Source: Brachypterus glaber (taxonomy: Eukaryota > Arthropoda > Insecta > Coleoptera > Kateretidae). From it: a DNA stretch of 64,000 nt. Shown one piece after another: positions 11,144 to 20,909 of the stretch (the stretch's first letter is position 1; each line of letters starts with the position of its first letter). The stretch spans positions 70,816,095-70,880,094 of the forward strand of contig OY294044.1 in assembly GCA_958510825.1 (NCBI GenBank), written 5' to 3'. The translations under genes and the position numbers were made by a program. Under the pieces are notes generated by a model, which saw nothing but the letters and a program-made list of their open reading frames with translations, was not told the origin of the DNA and did not search any database.

Positions 11144-11483
11144 TATATAAATTGTATATAAAAATTTTAAATTTCGTAGGTTTCAAGCAAAACCTTTAAC
11201 ATTTAATTATTTCAAAATGGATTATAACGTAAAACTAAAAGACTGAATCCAAAGCAAGCTTGTACCTGAAAATTACCTATATTTTCACTTTAAAAATATT
11301 AAAGTAAAGGTTGGTTTTCTCAATAATTAACACTAAAATAATTAATCAAACGAAATGAAATGTGACAAATAAATCTAACATTTCATTGGTCAAATATATT
11401 ATAACTAAGTATACTTAGTTAGTTTAGTGTTAAGGTTAGTTTCTGCGAAAATTAACTAAGCCAATGAGAAGTATAATTACATG

Positions 11484-11735
11484 TTTGTTTAACCTCGTAC
11501 TATTCTACTTAATTAAGCATACCCTAAGTTCAGGACTTGTGTAGGCTAGTAGTAGAGGGAACCACCGGCTTATACTGACTTTCGAACCAGTTTCTAGGGA
11601 GTGTCTGTTTCACTTATCGCCTTCTCCAAATTTCAATTATTAATTAACTGAAAAGGGCAAATCGGCGCCAGTGAGAATCGAACTTACGTTAGTAGGCTTG
11701 CTATGCATACGCACTAGCCACTACGCCATGCCTCC
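11484..11735 (-). mobile_element. Full-length tRNA-derived SINE (family A), Ala-like head
   Basis: Read on the minus strand, 11735-11664 is a 72-nt tRNA-like head. Its A box TGGCGTAGTGG fits the polymerase III consensus, and its T arm (GTAAG, TTCGATT, CTCAC) pairs at four of five positions. The anticodon loop ATAGCAA would give AGC (Ala). Two mismatches in the acceptor stem and one in the anticodon stem argue against a working tRNA. The unique body, 11660-11484, is shared with the truncated copy at 890-1062 and ends in an A-rich tail. A polymerase III-transcribed retroposon fits best. Confidence 0.65.
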
Positions 11736-12469
11736 CATAAACATGATATTTGTTCGTTATTGAATTCTCTACAATTTATGTCAATAATTCTTTTGTTTAA
11801 AAAATCAGAAAAAAAGTTACAGTGCGTTATGGTTGATTAAATAAGCATTATATTCAAAAAATTATTAGTTTTCCAGTTGTTGCCAAAAACCGAACAATGT
11901 TCTGGGAATATTTAATTTCTGCCAATTTTCAACACTCTATAACTTTTGTCTGATTGTCTTCAAAATGGACGACATACAAAAGTTAAAACAATACATACCA
12001 CGAAAATTTGAAAACTTATATAAAGGAATTCTGCAGTGAGTGGTCAGTGACCACTGGTCACGTAAATCGAACCTGAAGGGAAAAATTTATGTTTAAATTA
12101 ATTTACCTAGATACCTATATTCTTGGAAATACCTAATACGTCCAAGAAGACAACAAAAATATAGATCCAGGTATAATTTACAACTTTTCGCGTGACAAGT
12201 CACAAATATCAAAATATTATAAACACTTAAATTATTCAGTAATAATTCCCGTTATTGTTGATATTTAAAAATATTGATGATCATGAATGATGCTGACTGA
12301 ATACTAAAATTCATATGGATTTTAAATTGACGATTTAAAAATTAAAACCGTTTTCATTATTTTAAATGATAGGCACTAAAAATGCCATTATATTGATTAC
12401 AATGTTTGCAATATATGATGGGAATGTTTACATTTAACTTATGTTTTAAATTTAAAAATGGGGAGGTTT
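11736..12469. other. Unassigned AT-rich DNA
   Basis: No gene or repeat could be supported between the SINE and the next transposon. Confidence 0.4.
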
Positions 12470-12574
12470 CCCAGTAAACACTCCTGGTACGGTAAACTGC
12501 ACGGCCATTGCCGGCATCGACGGCTATGTGATGGCAACGGCATGCCATTGCCGGTAAGATACTTTTAAGACGTT

Positions 12575-12693
12575 GGCGAAATGGCAATGGCTGTTAGGGG
12601 CAAATGATAATGGCCCATTACTGGCTAACTGCTGGCGAAACGGCAATGGCTGTTAGGGGGGCAAATGATAATGGCCCATTAATGGGTAACAGC
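12575..12693 (+). repeat. 59-bp tandem duplication
   Basis: Two adjacent copies of a unit starting GGCGAAAYGGCAATGGCTGT and containing AATGATAATGGCCCATTA lie at 12575-12633 and 12634-12693. They differ by a few substitutions and one or two extra G. GC content is well above the surroundings. This is part of the left subterminal region of the CCCAGTAAACACT element. Confidence 0.85.
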
Positions 12694-12760
12694 TTGTATT
12701 TATTTCGAAATTTATTTATTATTTGATATCTCTTTTGCGATAATATTTATTTTTAGTATA

Positions 12761-12905
12761 GTATATTTGTATACCCGAAATATGTCTATTGAAATAATGA
12801 AATTTTGCAAAAATAAATAACTAAAAAGATATATAGTATATTTGTATACCCGAAATATGTCTATTGAAATAATGAAATTTTGCAAAAATAAATAACTAAA
12901 AAGAT
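12761..12905 (+). repeat. 75-bp tandem duplication
   Basis: The unit starting GTATATTTGTATACCCGAAA and ending AATAAATAACTAAAAAGAT occurs at 12761 and again at 12836. The copies appear identical, indicating a recent event. Confidence 0.9.
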
Positions 12906-13461
12906 TAAAGTGTGTAGATAATTATATTTATAACCTATATAACTATAGTTAAATTACAAAATATTTTTAATATATAAAGGTATTTTTACAGAAAATATAG
13001 TACTTAAGAGCTTAACTAACTTATAATAATAATAATAATTAAGTTAATTATAATGTTAGTTAGCTCAGTAGAGGTTTATATCAAATTTAAATTTCCCGCG
13101 TTTCTGCCATGACGCGGAAATAGCTTCAGTGCCAGTGCATCAAGTAATTTATGTAAAAATGTGTTTGTTAAGAAAATATTATTAAATCTACAATCGTTAT
13201 AACTTTTGATATTGATTTTACAATGGAAAGTTAGTATATGTGATGTAATTTAGTGGTTGAATCTGGATTAGGGTTATCCACATGTTTTTGAGGTTATGAT
13301 AGAAGAAATTTTATTTATTTGAAACAATTATAACACTTGTATCTGGTCAAAAAGACTATAATTGACCAAAAGGTCATAATTAATGAAGAGAAGAAGAGAA
13401 GTGTGGTGTTTGGAAGTTGTTTCGCTTTTTACTCGGCGTTCTTATATTGGATTTTTCTTAA

Positions 13462-13742
13462 CCCTGGAACCTGACTGTGGGGTCTCAAAAACCCCACTAC
13501 CGCTTCTATTAGAGTGAGCAGGTGTTGGATTGATTCAGAAGAACCTTGAGCAAAACGTAAATATTGTTGGTGATATACATATATTTTAAAAAATCCTTTT
13601 AAAATACATCCAGAAAGAAGTTTAAACAAAACAAAAATTAAAAAGACATGTTTCTCAATTGTTATTAATTATTTATTATTGGGGTTTTTGAAACCCCAGA
13701 GTTGCATTTGTGTATACACGAAATAAGTGTCAGGGTCCAGGG
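13462..13742. mobile_element. piggyBac-type MITE flanked by TTAA
   Basis: The ends read CCCTGGAACCTGAC (left) and the complement of CCCTGGACCCTGACAC (right), each directly bordered by TTAA (13458-13461 and 13743-13746). CCC termini in a TTAA target are characteristic of piggyBac superfamily elements. Subterminal repeats GGGGTCTCAAAAACCCCA and GGGGTTTTTGAAACCCC give further internal symmetry. It is 281 bases long, without coding capacity, and lies inside the larger element at 12470-14402. A piggyBac-type transposase fragment is present at 59201-59464, but its termini differ. Confidence 0.8.
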
Positions 13743-14057
13743 TTAATAGAATGAAAGGAAAACGGTATGTATAAATTTATTACGATATCTAATTGCTTTA
13801 TTGGATAGATCGCCTGTTTTTGTACTAAAAATTTCACACAACTGTTATGGTAAAATACGGTAAAATTTTAATATACCTAATAAATATATAACAATTAGCC
13901 AATTTTAATATCTCGCGACTGGAATTACAGGGCTATACTAATATTGGATATTTCTTCTTAAAAATATTTAACATGAAATAAGATTTCTGCAAATAAAATC
14001 TGCATTGTTTGACTTAACTAAAATTTACACTTAAGTAGGTATCATTTCTATTTTCAG

Positions 14058-14238
14058 CTTAGCTGGATTTTCAAACAAAAATAAAAGAAAAAAGAGGAGA
14101 TTGCCAAATTTGCAGGTGGAGGAAACATTGAAAATAGCAAAACTTAAAGCTATCGTGAAATTTTCATCTGCACTTAGCATTCCACGTCAGGAAACCTCAA
14201 ATGTAGAGAAGAAGAATGCGGCAGTTAAAGAAGTTTAA
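14058..14238 (+). CDS. Possible terminal exon inside a transposon
   Basis: A pyrimidine-rich tract ending TATTTTCAG at 14057 could act as a splice acceptor. It is followed, from the second base, by a 59-codon open frame to TAA at 14236-14238. The peptide is basic and lysine-rich (for example NKNKRKKRR, then LKIAKLKAIVKF) and looks less like translated noise than neighbouring frames. No upstream start is needed if it is a last exon. It lies near the right end of the CCCAGTAAACACT element, as a transposon gene's last exon might. I recognise no domain. Confidence 0.25.
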
Positions 14239-14613
14239 GAAAATTTTTTTTTTCCTTTTATTTTTTATTTTTGAAATATATTTTTTTATGTATATTTTTT
14301 TTTGTTTTTTTTAACGCCGGGCCATTGATGTATACCAATGATGGCCCGGACCGGCAACCATGTGAATCGCCAGCAATGGCCCATGCATTAGTGTTTACTG
14401 GGTTAAGTATGTTTATGTTAAAATATTAAAGTGCTGTATTTAGTGCTCTAACATTTTACAAATTTTTATCAAATTCAAAAATAGCCGTTAAAAAAAAATT
14501 GTTTGATCAGTAGATTGAATTATGTAAAGAGTAAATTATACCAACCTAATTTTGTAGAGATGTCCACATTTGTATCAGCTAAACATAACCAAGAAATATG
14601 TAAACATTTCGTT

Positions 14614-15295
14614 GTCCATGTATTTTGGGGTAAATTTGTATGCTATTAATATTATTACCATAAATATTATTAGTATATTGTATATATTATAAACAAATCA
14701 TGTATTGTATTATTATATATATAAACTCTATATAAACGTCAAATTTGTAAACAAAATTTTAACACAGATTTCAAAGAACGTGACAGATTCCAAAGAACGT
14801 GAGTAAAGAAGTTAATATGAGGCAAGAAGCATTAGAATAACCAGTACCCGGCGTATTTCCAGTTGTAGTCCGGTCTTCAATTCAATAAAAGAGGCTTTCC
14901 ATGGAAATAATTTAGGTTGTTTGGACTTTCGGTTTATTGGGTAGGGTTAATAAAAAGTCCATGTATTTTGGGGTAAATTTGTATGCTATTAATATTATTA
15001 CCATAAATATTATTAGTATATTGTATATATTATAAACAAATCATGTATTGTATTATTATATATATAAACTCTATATAAACGTCAAATTTGTAAACAAAAT
15101 TTTAACACAGATTTCAAAGAACGTGACAGATTCCAAAGAACGTGAGTAAAGAAGTTAATATGAGGCAAGAAGCATTAGAATAACCAGTACCCGGCGTATT
15201 TCCAGTTGTAGTCCGGTCTTCAATTCAATAAAAGAGGCTTTCCATGGAAATAATTCAGGTTGTTTGGACTTTCGGTTTATTGGGTAGGGTTAATA
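14614..15295 (+). repeat. Tandem duplication, 343-bp period
   Basis: The segment starting GTCCATGTATTTTGGGG and ending GGGTAGGGTTAATA occurs at 14614-14952 and 14957-15295 with essentially one difference (TTTAGG versus TTCAGG). It spans flanking DNA plus the first 110 bases of the foldback at 15185-15966, so that element's left terminus is present twice. It is either a very recent duplication or an assembly error. Confidence 0.9.
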
Positions 15296-15966
15296 GCCGC
15301 AAATAAAAAAATAATTTCGTGACCTTGAACTCGATTTGGAACTTTAATTTTTTTAAAGTGTTTTTTACAAAAAAACGTTGCACTAGTTACGTTTTTAGAT
15401 TTTTAATTTTTTTTTTGAAAAACCAAAATTGTTCTTTGTCGTCGGTTAGGCATGCCCCTTAGAAAATTCAAAAAATCTATTTGGCACTTTTAATTAATTT
15501 TTTTTTTAAATAATTCACATATTTGTGCCCCATTATCTCGAGTAAACCGATTTTCGATGGAATCACCATTGTATTAAGCATAAAAAAGCCTTCCTAACCA
15601 TGTCATAAAGAAAAATCTAAAACTCTACAGTGTAAAATTTAAGGCTGTGTGGTGAATTACCTATAAGTCGTACCAAAAAATACACGACACAAAAAATGTT
15701 GCAGATTTGGTTCTCTTTATTTTCATATAAAACTTTTTTGTCCTAGGATGCACCGATATTGAGATATTTTAAAAAGTCCGTTTTTTGTGAAAAATACGTT
15801 AAAAAAATAACAGTTCCAAATCGAATTCAATGTCGAAAAATTGTTTATTTGCGGCCTTAAACCCAACCCAATAAACCAAAAATCTAAACTAGCTGAATTA
15901 TTTCTAGGTAAAGCCTCTTTTATAACCTTGAAGACTGGACTATAACTGGAAATACGCCGGGTACTG
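15185..15966. mobile_element. Foldback transposon with CAGTACCCGGCG ends, possibly hAT-type
   Basis: The ends read CAGTACCCGGCGTATTTCC and its inverted copy; arms run about 190 bases (15185-15375 and 15775-15966), sharing TAAAAGAGGCTTTMC, TTTATTGGG and CGATTTGGAACT. The 8 bases outside the ends, AGAATAAC and ATCATAAC, agree at six of eight positions, which could be a decayed hAT-length target duplication. No transposase is visible. An extra copy of the left end lies at 14842 because of the tandem duplication. Confidence 0.65.
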
Positions 15967-16993
15967 ATCATAACAATTTAAAGTTATTGCAGTCATAGGT
16001 TTTCCAGATAGATATAGACAAACCATCAGACAGAATTTTAAAGAAATTAACCCATAGAAAATATATTTTTTACTAGTCAGTTTTTATGTTATAATGGTAA
16101 AAAATAAAAAATAACTACCCCATTTTGCGTTCAAACTTATTCATGTTACTAACAATATCTAAAATTTTGGGACAACGCTGTTGAAAAGAGTCCCTGATAG
16201 TATAAAAAGGACCATTGTTAAGATTATATATCGCCAAAGTTTGAAAAATGGACGACACAGATATATCATTCGACTAATTCTATTGCTTTTTGTCGGCTAG
16301 CTTATATATGGTCAAAAATAAGAATATATGAATAATCATCATTGCTAGTTTGTTTGGTTCCTTTAACAAACATACTTGTCTTACTAAGAAGAGTTTAGTT
16401 AGAATGGTGATTGGCGGGGAAGTGAGACAAGCTCACTAATGCTGTGTAGTAATTGGTCATGTAGGGTATGGACGTTTTTAGGGTCCCAGTCCCTATAAAT
16501 GACATAATATGGCCAAATTATTACTCTATCCTTTTATTTATATGTAGATAAATATCTACATATTTAAAATTAAAATTATTTCATTCATCATAAAATAATG
16601 GAAAAAATAAGAAGTAATGGCAGTGTAATCATGAAGTAACCGTTGCCCAACTCAGCTCTCAATGCATTTCAATCTTTCAAATACTTCTAAATCAATTCAT
16701 GGTTTACCTGATTTCAACCTATAAATGCTTGAAATTTTTCTGTTGCCCGAGCCTACTCGGAAACGAATTCAGTATGTCTGACCGTGAAAGGGAACGAATC
16801 AAATGACGTAAGTTTAACAAGAACAACAAAAGATTTTTCAGGACCAAAGGAAAGTGTGAAACTGAAAAGCATTTTCACACGAGTGAATGGCATGCTAGTG
16901 GAAAAGTATTTTTTATATAGGATGGGATGTTAGTGGAAAAGTATTTTTTTATACAGGATGACCGTAAATATGATGTTTGAAATTAGGGCAAAC
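15967..16993. other. Unassigned DNA with one repeat terminus
   Basis: No gene is supported. Near 16290-16305 the string TTTTTGTCGGCTAGCTTATA resembles the right end of the foldback at 4634-5192 (TTTTTTGTCGGCCAGTTATA), so a diverged end of that family may lie here. Around 16905-16955 the phrase GCTAGTGGAAAAGTATTTTT is repeated in a slightly altered form. Confidence 0.4.
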
Positions 16994-17006
16994 ACATAAG
17001 AACACT
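16994..17006 (+). repeat. Target duplication, left (ACATAAGAACACT)
   Basis: The 13-base string ACATAAGAACACT recurs at 17282-17294, on the other side of the palindromic insertion. Confidence 0.75.
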
Positions 17007-17090
17007 ATTTTAGATTTTAAGCTTTCACGGCCATTAAGATATAAAGAACTTTCACTTTCGGGTTTAGACCGTGTTAATGGATTTTCACTT

Positions 17091-17132
17091 TCCGACGTTT
17101 CGTCTCTTACTACTAGAGACATCTTCAGGGAT
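17091..17132 (-). ncRNA. Hammerhead-like motif, minus-strand copy
   Basis: Exact inverted counterpart of the motif at 17190-17231, carried by the left arm of the palindrome. It would be present in a minus-strand transcript. Confidence 0.35.
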
Positions 17133-17189
17133 TAATCTGAAACTGAATCTGAATCTGAATCTGAAAGTCCAAACTGAAGTTTCAGATTA

Positions 17190-17231
17190 ATCCCTGAAGA
17201 TGTCTCTAGTAGTAAGAGACGAAACGTCGGA
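17190..17231 (+). ncRNA. Hammerhead-like motif, plus-strand copy
   Basis: The core CTGAAGA (17194-17200) fits CUGANGA. One unpaired T follows, then stem II GTCTC/GAGAC (17202-17206, 17216-17220) with a 9-base loop, then GAAAC (17221-17225) and GTC (17226-17228). TCC before and GGA after the core can form the start of stem I. Stem III would be only ACGU, as in hammerheads that work as dimers. The extra T between core and stem II is non-standard, so activity is uncertain. Confidence 0.4.
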
Positions 17232-17281
17232 AAGTGAAAATCCATTAACACGGTCTAAACCCGAAAGTGAAAGTTCTTTAT

Positions 17282-17294
17282 ACATAAGAACACT
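17282..17294 (+). repeat. Target duplication, right (ACATAAGAACACT)
   Basis: Exact repeat of 16994-17006, directly after the right arm of the palindrome. Confidence 0.75.
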
Positions 17295-17329
17295 GTTATA
17301 AGTAAGGCACGTAAACGGACAAGCAATTA

Positions 17330-17606
17330 GTGCGTTCAATGAAAACAGCGAAACTAATCAAAAGTCATCAAATGATAAGTTTTGCTAACGAACCGCTGAA
17401 CGGCTAATATCTGTCACTTGACACAACCACCATTTGAAGTTAGAAATAACCACGAAAAATACATTTCCGCGCTTTTATAAAATAAATCAAACTAATCATC
17501 TTAAAAAATTGATGATTCCACCGACATATGTCAATCGAAACTGATCATAGCGATCAGTAGTGATTTGACAGCTTTCTATGAGTTCGGCTGTTTCCATTGA
17601 ACGCAC
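17330..17606. mobile_element. MITE with GTGCGTTCAATG ends
   Basis: The ends read GTGCGTTCAATGAAAACAGC and the complement of GTGCGTTCAATGGAAACAGC, with TA directly outside both (17328-17329, 17607-17608). It is 277 bases long with no coding potential. The TA duplication suggests mobilisation by a Tc1/mariner-type transposase (inference). It begins 35 bases after the preceding palindromic insertion. Confidence 0.75.
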
Positions 17607-17766
17607 TAAATTTCAGAGTAGAAAGTAAGCGCGCCGCTCTATCCCAGGTTGAACGCAGGGTAGCATCGGGTTGTACCGGCTGCTTATCAATCATAGTTTT
17701 ACTATAGATTTTTATGTACCTAGTAATTATAGTAGTCAGAAGAACGAATTAGGAGATTTCTGACTT

Positions 17767-18262
17767 ACTGTAAATGAAAATATGGTAATTTCACAGCAAA
17801 TAAAGTAGGTCATATTTTACCAGCAAATAAAGTGGTAAATTTAAATCAGTACTGTAAATTCACTGTTATCTGTAAAAATGTGAATTTTTACCTGTGATTT
17901 CACAGTAATTTAAGCAGCGAATTTAATGAGTATTTCAAGCAGTATTACTGGCTCTTGTAATTTTCAAGACTGTATGTAAAAGGGCCGGCTTTTTGGACCA
18001 CATGCATGATTTAATGCAAAATTATTATACCGCACTGCAAATGAAAATATGGTAATTTCACAGCAAATAAAGTAGGTCATATGTTACCAGCAAAGAAAAA
18101 GAAAAAATCAGTACTGTAAATTTCCTGTTCTGTAAAAATGTGAATTTTTATTTTGGTAATTTTACTGCTATCTTTTGTAGAACGGGAGCTGTAATTATGG
18201 TAATTTTCAACCAATACTGTAAAAGTGCCGGGTTTTTGGACCAATGCAAAATTATTGTACCG
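17767..18262 (+). repeat. Diverged tandem repeat, 266-bp period
   Basis: Two units start ACTGYAAATGAAAATATGG (17767 and 18033) and end GCAAAATTATTRTACCG (near 18032 and 18262). Both carry CACAGCAAATAAAGTAGG, CTGTAAAAATGTGAATTTTT and the sequence around TTTTTGGACCA. The second unit has internal deletions, so this is an older event than the identical duplications elsewhere in the window. Confidence 0.8.
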
Positions 18263-18551
18263 ACAGGAAAAGAGCTAAGATTTTACTAAACCGAGTAATA
18301 TTAAGGTTAATTTAATAAATATTGTAAATTGACATTCGGACATGGTGAATATGCTTTAATTATTACAGCTAATACTACTGAAAGATTGATCGACAAACTT
18401 AGAGTGCGACAGGAAAAGAGCTGAGATTTTACTAAACCGAGTAATATTGAGGTATTTTAATAAATATTGTAAATTCACGTTCTGACATGGTGAATTTGCT
18501 TAAATTATTACAGTTAATACTACTGAAAGATTAAGGGACAAATTTAGGTTG
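18262..18551 (+). repeat. Diverged tandem repeat, 146-bp period
   Basis: The unit GACAGGAAAAGAGCTRAGAT... followed by TACTAAACCGAGTAATATT and CTAATACTACTGAAAGATT occurs at 18262-18407 and 18408-18551, with about 10 % differences by eye. It follows directly on the 266-bp repeat. Confidence 0.85.
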
Positions 18552-18571
18552 TACACAGCTTGTTTGAAATC

Positions 18572-18712
18572 ATACAATAAGGAAGAAACAGAGATCAAGG
18601 CTAACGTGATTTTTTTTTAAATGAAGCACAGCGCATCGGATAGGCTGTCTCCCCACTACGATCACGTCAGCCTTGATCTAACCATTTTATCTTTGTTTCC
18701 TCAGTATTGTAT
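18572..18712. repeat. Short inverted-repeat element
   Basis: Left arm ATACAATAAGGAAGAAACAG, then GATCAAGGCTAACGTGAT; the right arm is the inverted counterpart (ATCACGTCAGCCTTGATC, then GAAACAAAGA as complement, and TATTGTAT). The centre is a GC-richer 35-base loop with GCACAGCGCATCGG. Probably a small MITE; no target duplication could be fixed. Confidence 0.6.
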
Positions 18713-18735
18713 AATCTCAATATACTGATAAAAAG

Positions 18736-18990
18736 ATTGTGGATGCAGTAAAATTGCGATTGATGCAATAATTAGGTCATTTGAAAAGGATGAAGGTGAT
18801 TAGAGGTGTAAAGAAGATTGCTTTTACAAGAACAGATTTAAACAGAAAACAAGGAAGACCAAGAAAAATTGAAATGCGGTTTTAAAGAATTGAGTGAGAA
18901 AAACGTGATGAACTGGAGAGTGAAAGCGAAAGACAGAGAACGATGAAAGAACATTACAAAGCTGTGGGCCTAAATGGGCCGAAATTATAG
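18736..18990 (+). pseudogene. Decayed C-terminus of a LINE reverse transcriptase
   Basis: Pieces of three frames give, in order, LGHLKRM, a GRPRK motif after RKQ, and NWRVKAKDRER followed by the remains of a GLNGPK-like end. This series (GHV.RM, RGRPR, NWR.AKDR.+W) is the familiar tail of insect endonuclease/reverse-transcriptase LINE proteins. In-frame stops and shifts occur throughout, so it is a dead 3' fragment. The catalytic domains are absent, and the clade cannot be settled from this piece. Confidence 0.5.
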
Positions 18991-20016
18991 AAAATTTTAA
19001 CGTTATCTATGATGAAAACTTTTTAGTGTCATTCTGTCTTGTAGTTACTAAATTACTGAAGTCCAAAATTAAGAAAACATCTTAAACGATTGCGCATTAT
19101 CTCCCTTAATTTTCAGTTAAAGGCTCATCCAGAGACTCGCATAAGAAGCATAATACATTACATACGATATCGTGACGTGCTTGATGTGCCGTCATGTATC
19201 TTGTGCGCAGGCTTATAACGTTCGCATAAGTGCCGGTTTTCTAAAGTTAAAATATTTATTTGGTAATTATTTAAATTATTTTTTATATTTTATAAACTAA
19301 AATTAATAGGCTCACCCTGTAAACATGTATTCGAGATTTTATAGTACATTTTTTGGGCTAGAAATAATAAATTTTCTCCGTGTTTTATGTATTCAACCTA
19401 TATGAAAAATGACGAGGATTACTGAAAAATGAGAGTTCATTTAGATTGCGCTCAACATTCTGTATACCTGAAATAAAAGGCTATTGAATTTTATACGTTA
19501 TGTCCAAAGGAAAAGTTACTTTTTTGTCAATGATACAATATGATTTACAATATGTTTATAAGGCCTTAAGGATATTAAAAAAAAAACACGATCATTTTAA
19601 AATTTTAAGTACCTCTGATCTGGTTCAAAATACAATAACAAAATTCTGTGTCAAATTTCAGCTCAAAAAACTTCATTTAAAAACTGAAAAAAAAAATATA
19701 TAAAAATTATATTTTTTTATAGGACAAGGTTTCTTTAAATCAAATATATCTGGCATAAAATATGCAAAAATCTAAATATGTTCAGCTCAAACAAATAAAA
19801 TTTAGCATGGACTTATTTGAAAATAAAAATAAAAAATTAATTAACTGTTATAATGTGTAATATTCTGTTTAAAATTTAACTAAATACAACAAAATATAAT
19901 TTTATTTCTTTTACAATTTACAAATGAAATGGGGAGGATACTAGTTTAATATTTTGAGCTGAAATTTTGCAAAAGTATTTTGCTATGATATTTGTGACAA
20001 GACCAATCTACTTACA
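18991..20016. other. Unassigned AT-rich DNA
   Basis: No gene supported. Around 19160-19210 the phrase CTTGATGTGCCGTCATGTA and nearby CTTGTGCGCA recur in altered form inside the hAT-type element (9880-9912, CTTGATGTGTCGTCATATG). The open frame at 19500-19703 is a lysine-rich AT artefact. Confidence 0.4.
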
Positions 20017-20495
20017 TGTCAAAATGACAGTTTAAGGTAAAATTCTAAATTAATTGTTAGCCTTTTTGTTCCGGATAATTGGTTTTACTTTTGTTATTGT
20101 TTGAGTTGAGCTCGGGAATTGGGAACCAATACAAATTTCTTTTCGACTGTGCTACCTTATGTAAAGTATAAATTCAGAATCATTGTAATCCTTCACGGCT
20201 TTTTAATATTAATTATTAATAGAAAAAATTATAATAATAAATGATTGCCGGAAAAGTGTCAAAATGACAGTTTAAGGTAAAATTCTAAATTAATTGTTAG
20301 CCTTTTTGTTCCGGATAATTGGTTTTACTTTTGTTATTGTTTGAGTTGAGCTCGGGAATTGGGAACCAATACAAATTTCTTTTCGACTGTGCTACCTTAT
20401 GTAAAGTATAAATTCAGAATCATTGTAATCCTTCACGGCTTTTTAATATTAATTATTAATAGAAAAAATTATAATAATAAATGATTGCCGGAAAA
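20017..20495 (+). repeat. Identical tandem duplication, 240-bp period
   Basis: The unit starting TGTCAAAATGACAGTTTAAGG and ending AATGATTGCCGGAAAA lies at 20017-20256 and 20257-20495 with no difference seen by eye. It is either very recent or created during assembly. Confidence 0.92.
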
Positions 20496-20909
20496 TAATA
20501 CAAAATATCACACACATCAGGTACCGTGCGCGGACCTACGTTTATGTTAAAGTAGGTCTAAATCACATATGTTAAACCCCTATGGAATTTACATATTTGC
20601 GCAGTTTTTGATTCAGGATATTTGGGAGATAGTAAATCACCATTTTGATACACTGCCAATTTGCCAGATCTCATGTTTTTTCCCTCAAAGTGTATTGTTT
20701 TCTCTTTCTAACTGTAAGGACGAATAATACATGTTTATAAAAAGTTGTCAACAAGCGGCAACGCTGTGTTTTGTTTAATTTTTAAGGTGACGTTTGTGGA
20801 ACTTCGAGTTTTCTACGTTTTAGATCAATTTTCTTCATTTCTGCTTTGTTTTTCAGATATTTTGGCATTTTTGTAATCATATACATTTTGTTTATCTCGT
20901 TATTTTTAG

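Larger units (their letters stand above)
12470..14402. mobile_element. Composite element with CCCAGTAAACACT ends
   Basis: The left end reads CCCAGTAAACACT and the right end is its exact inverted copy (AGTGTTTACTGGG). Both subterminal regions are rich in GGCCATTG/CAATGGCC blocks: GCACGGCCATTGCCGGC near the left end, GCCGGGCCATTG and CAATGGCCCATG near the right. TTAA follows the right end, but the left flank is GTTT, so no duplication is proven. The interior holds two small tandem duplications, a nested TTAA-flanked MITE and a possible terminal exon at 14058-14238. The superfamily is not identified. Confidence 0.55.
17007..17281. mobile_element. Palindromic insertion with hammerhead-like cores (Penelope-like derivative?)
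   Basis: The layout is a 33-base single-copy tail (17007-17039), a 105-base arm (17040-17144), a 33-base spacer of GAATCT repeats, and a second 105-base arm (17178-17282). The arms are identical inverted copies by eye. A 13-bp direct repeat brackets the whole. Each arm contains CTGAAGATG, a 5-bp stem GTCTC/GAGAC and GAAACGTC, the order of a minimal hammerhead core. That core, the long duplication and the tail recall the terminal repeats of Penelope-like elements, known to carry hammerhead motifs. There is no reading frame. The class assignment is inference. Confidence 0.55.

Noticed and set aside
11664..11735. Functional tRNA-Ala gene
   Set aside because: A cloverleaf can be drawn, but mismatches in acceptor, anticodon and T stems and the attached SINE body make a retroposon head more likely.
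16773..16812. Exon-like stretch (ATG, short frame, GTAAGT)
   Set aside because: The frame closes after ten codons before the donor-like site, and the acceptor-like side lacks a pyrimidine tract.
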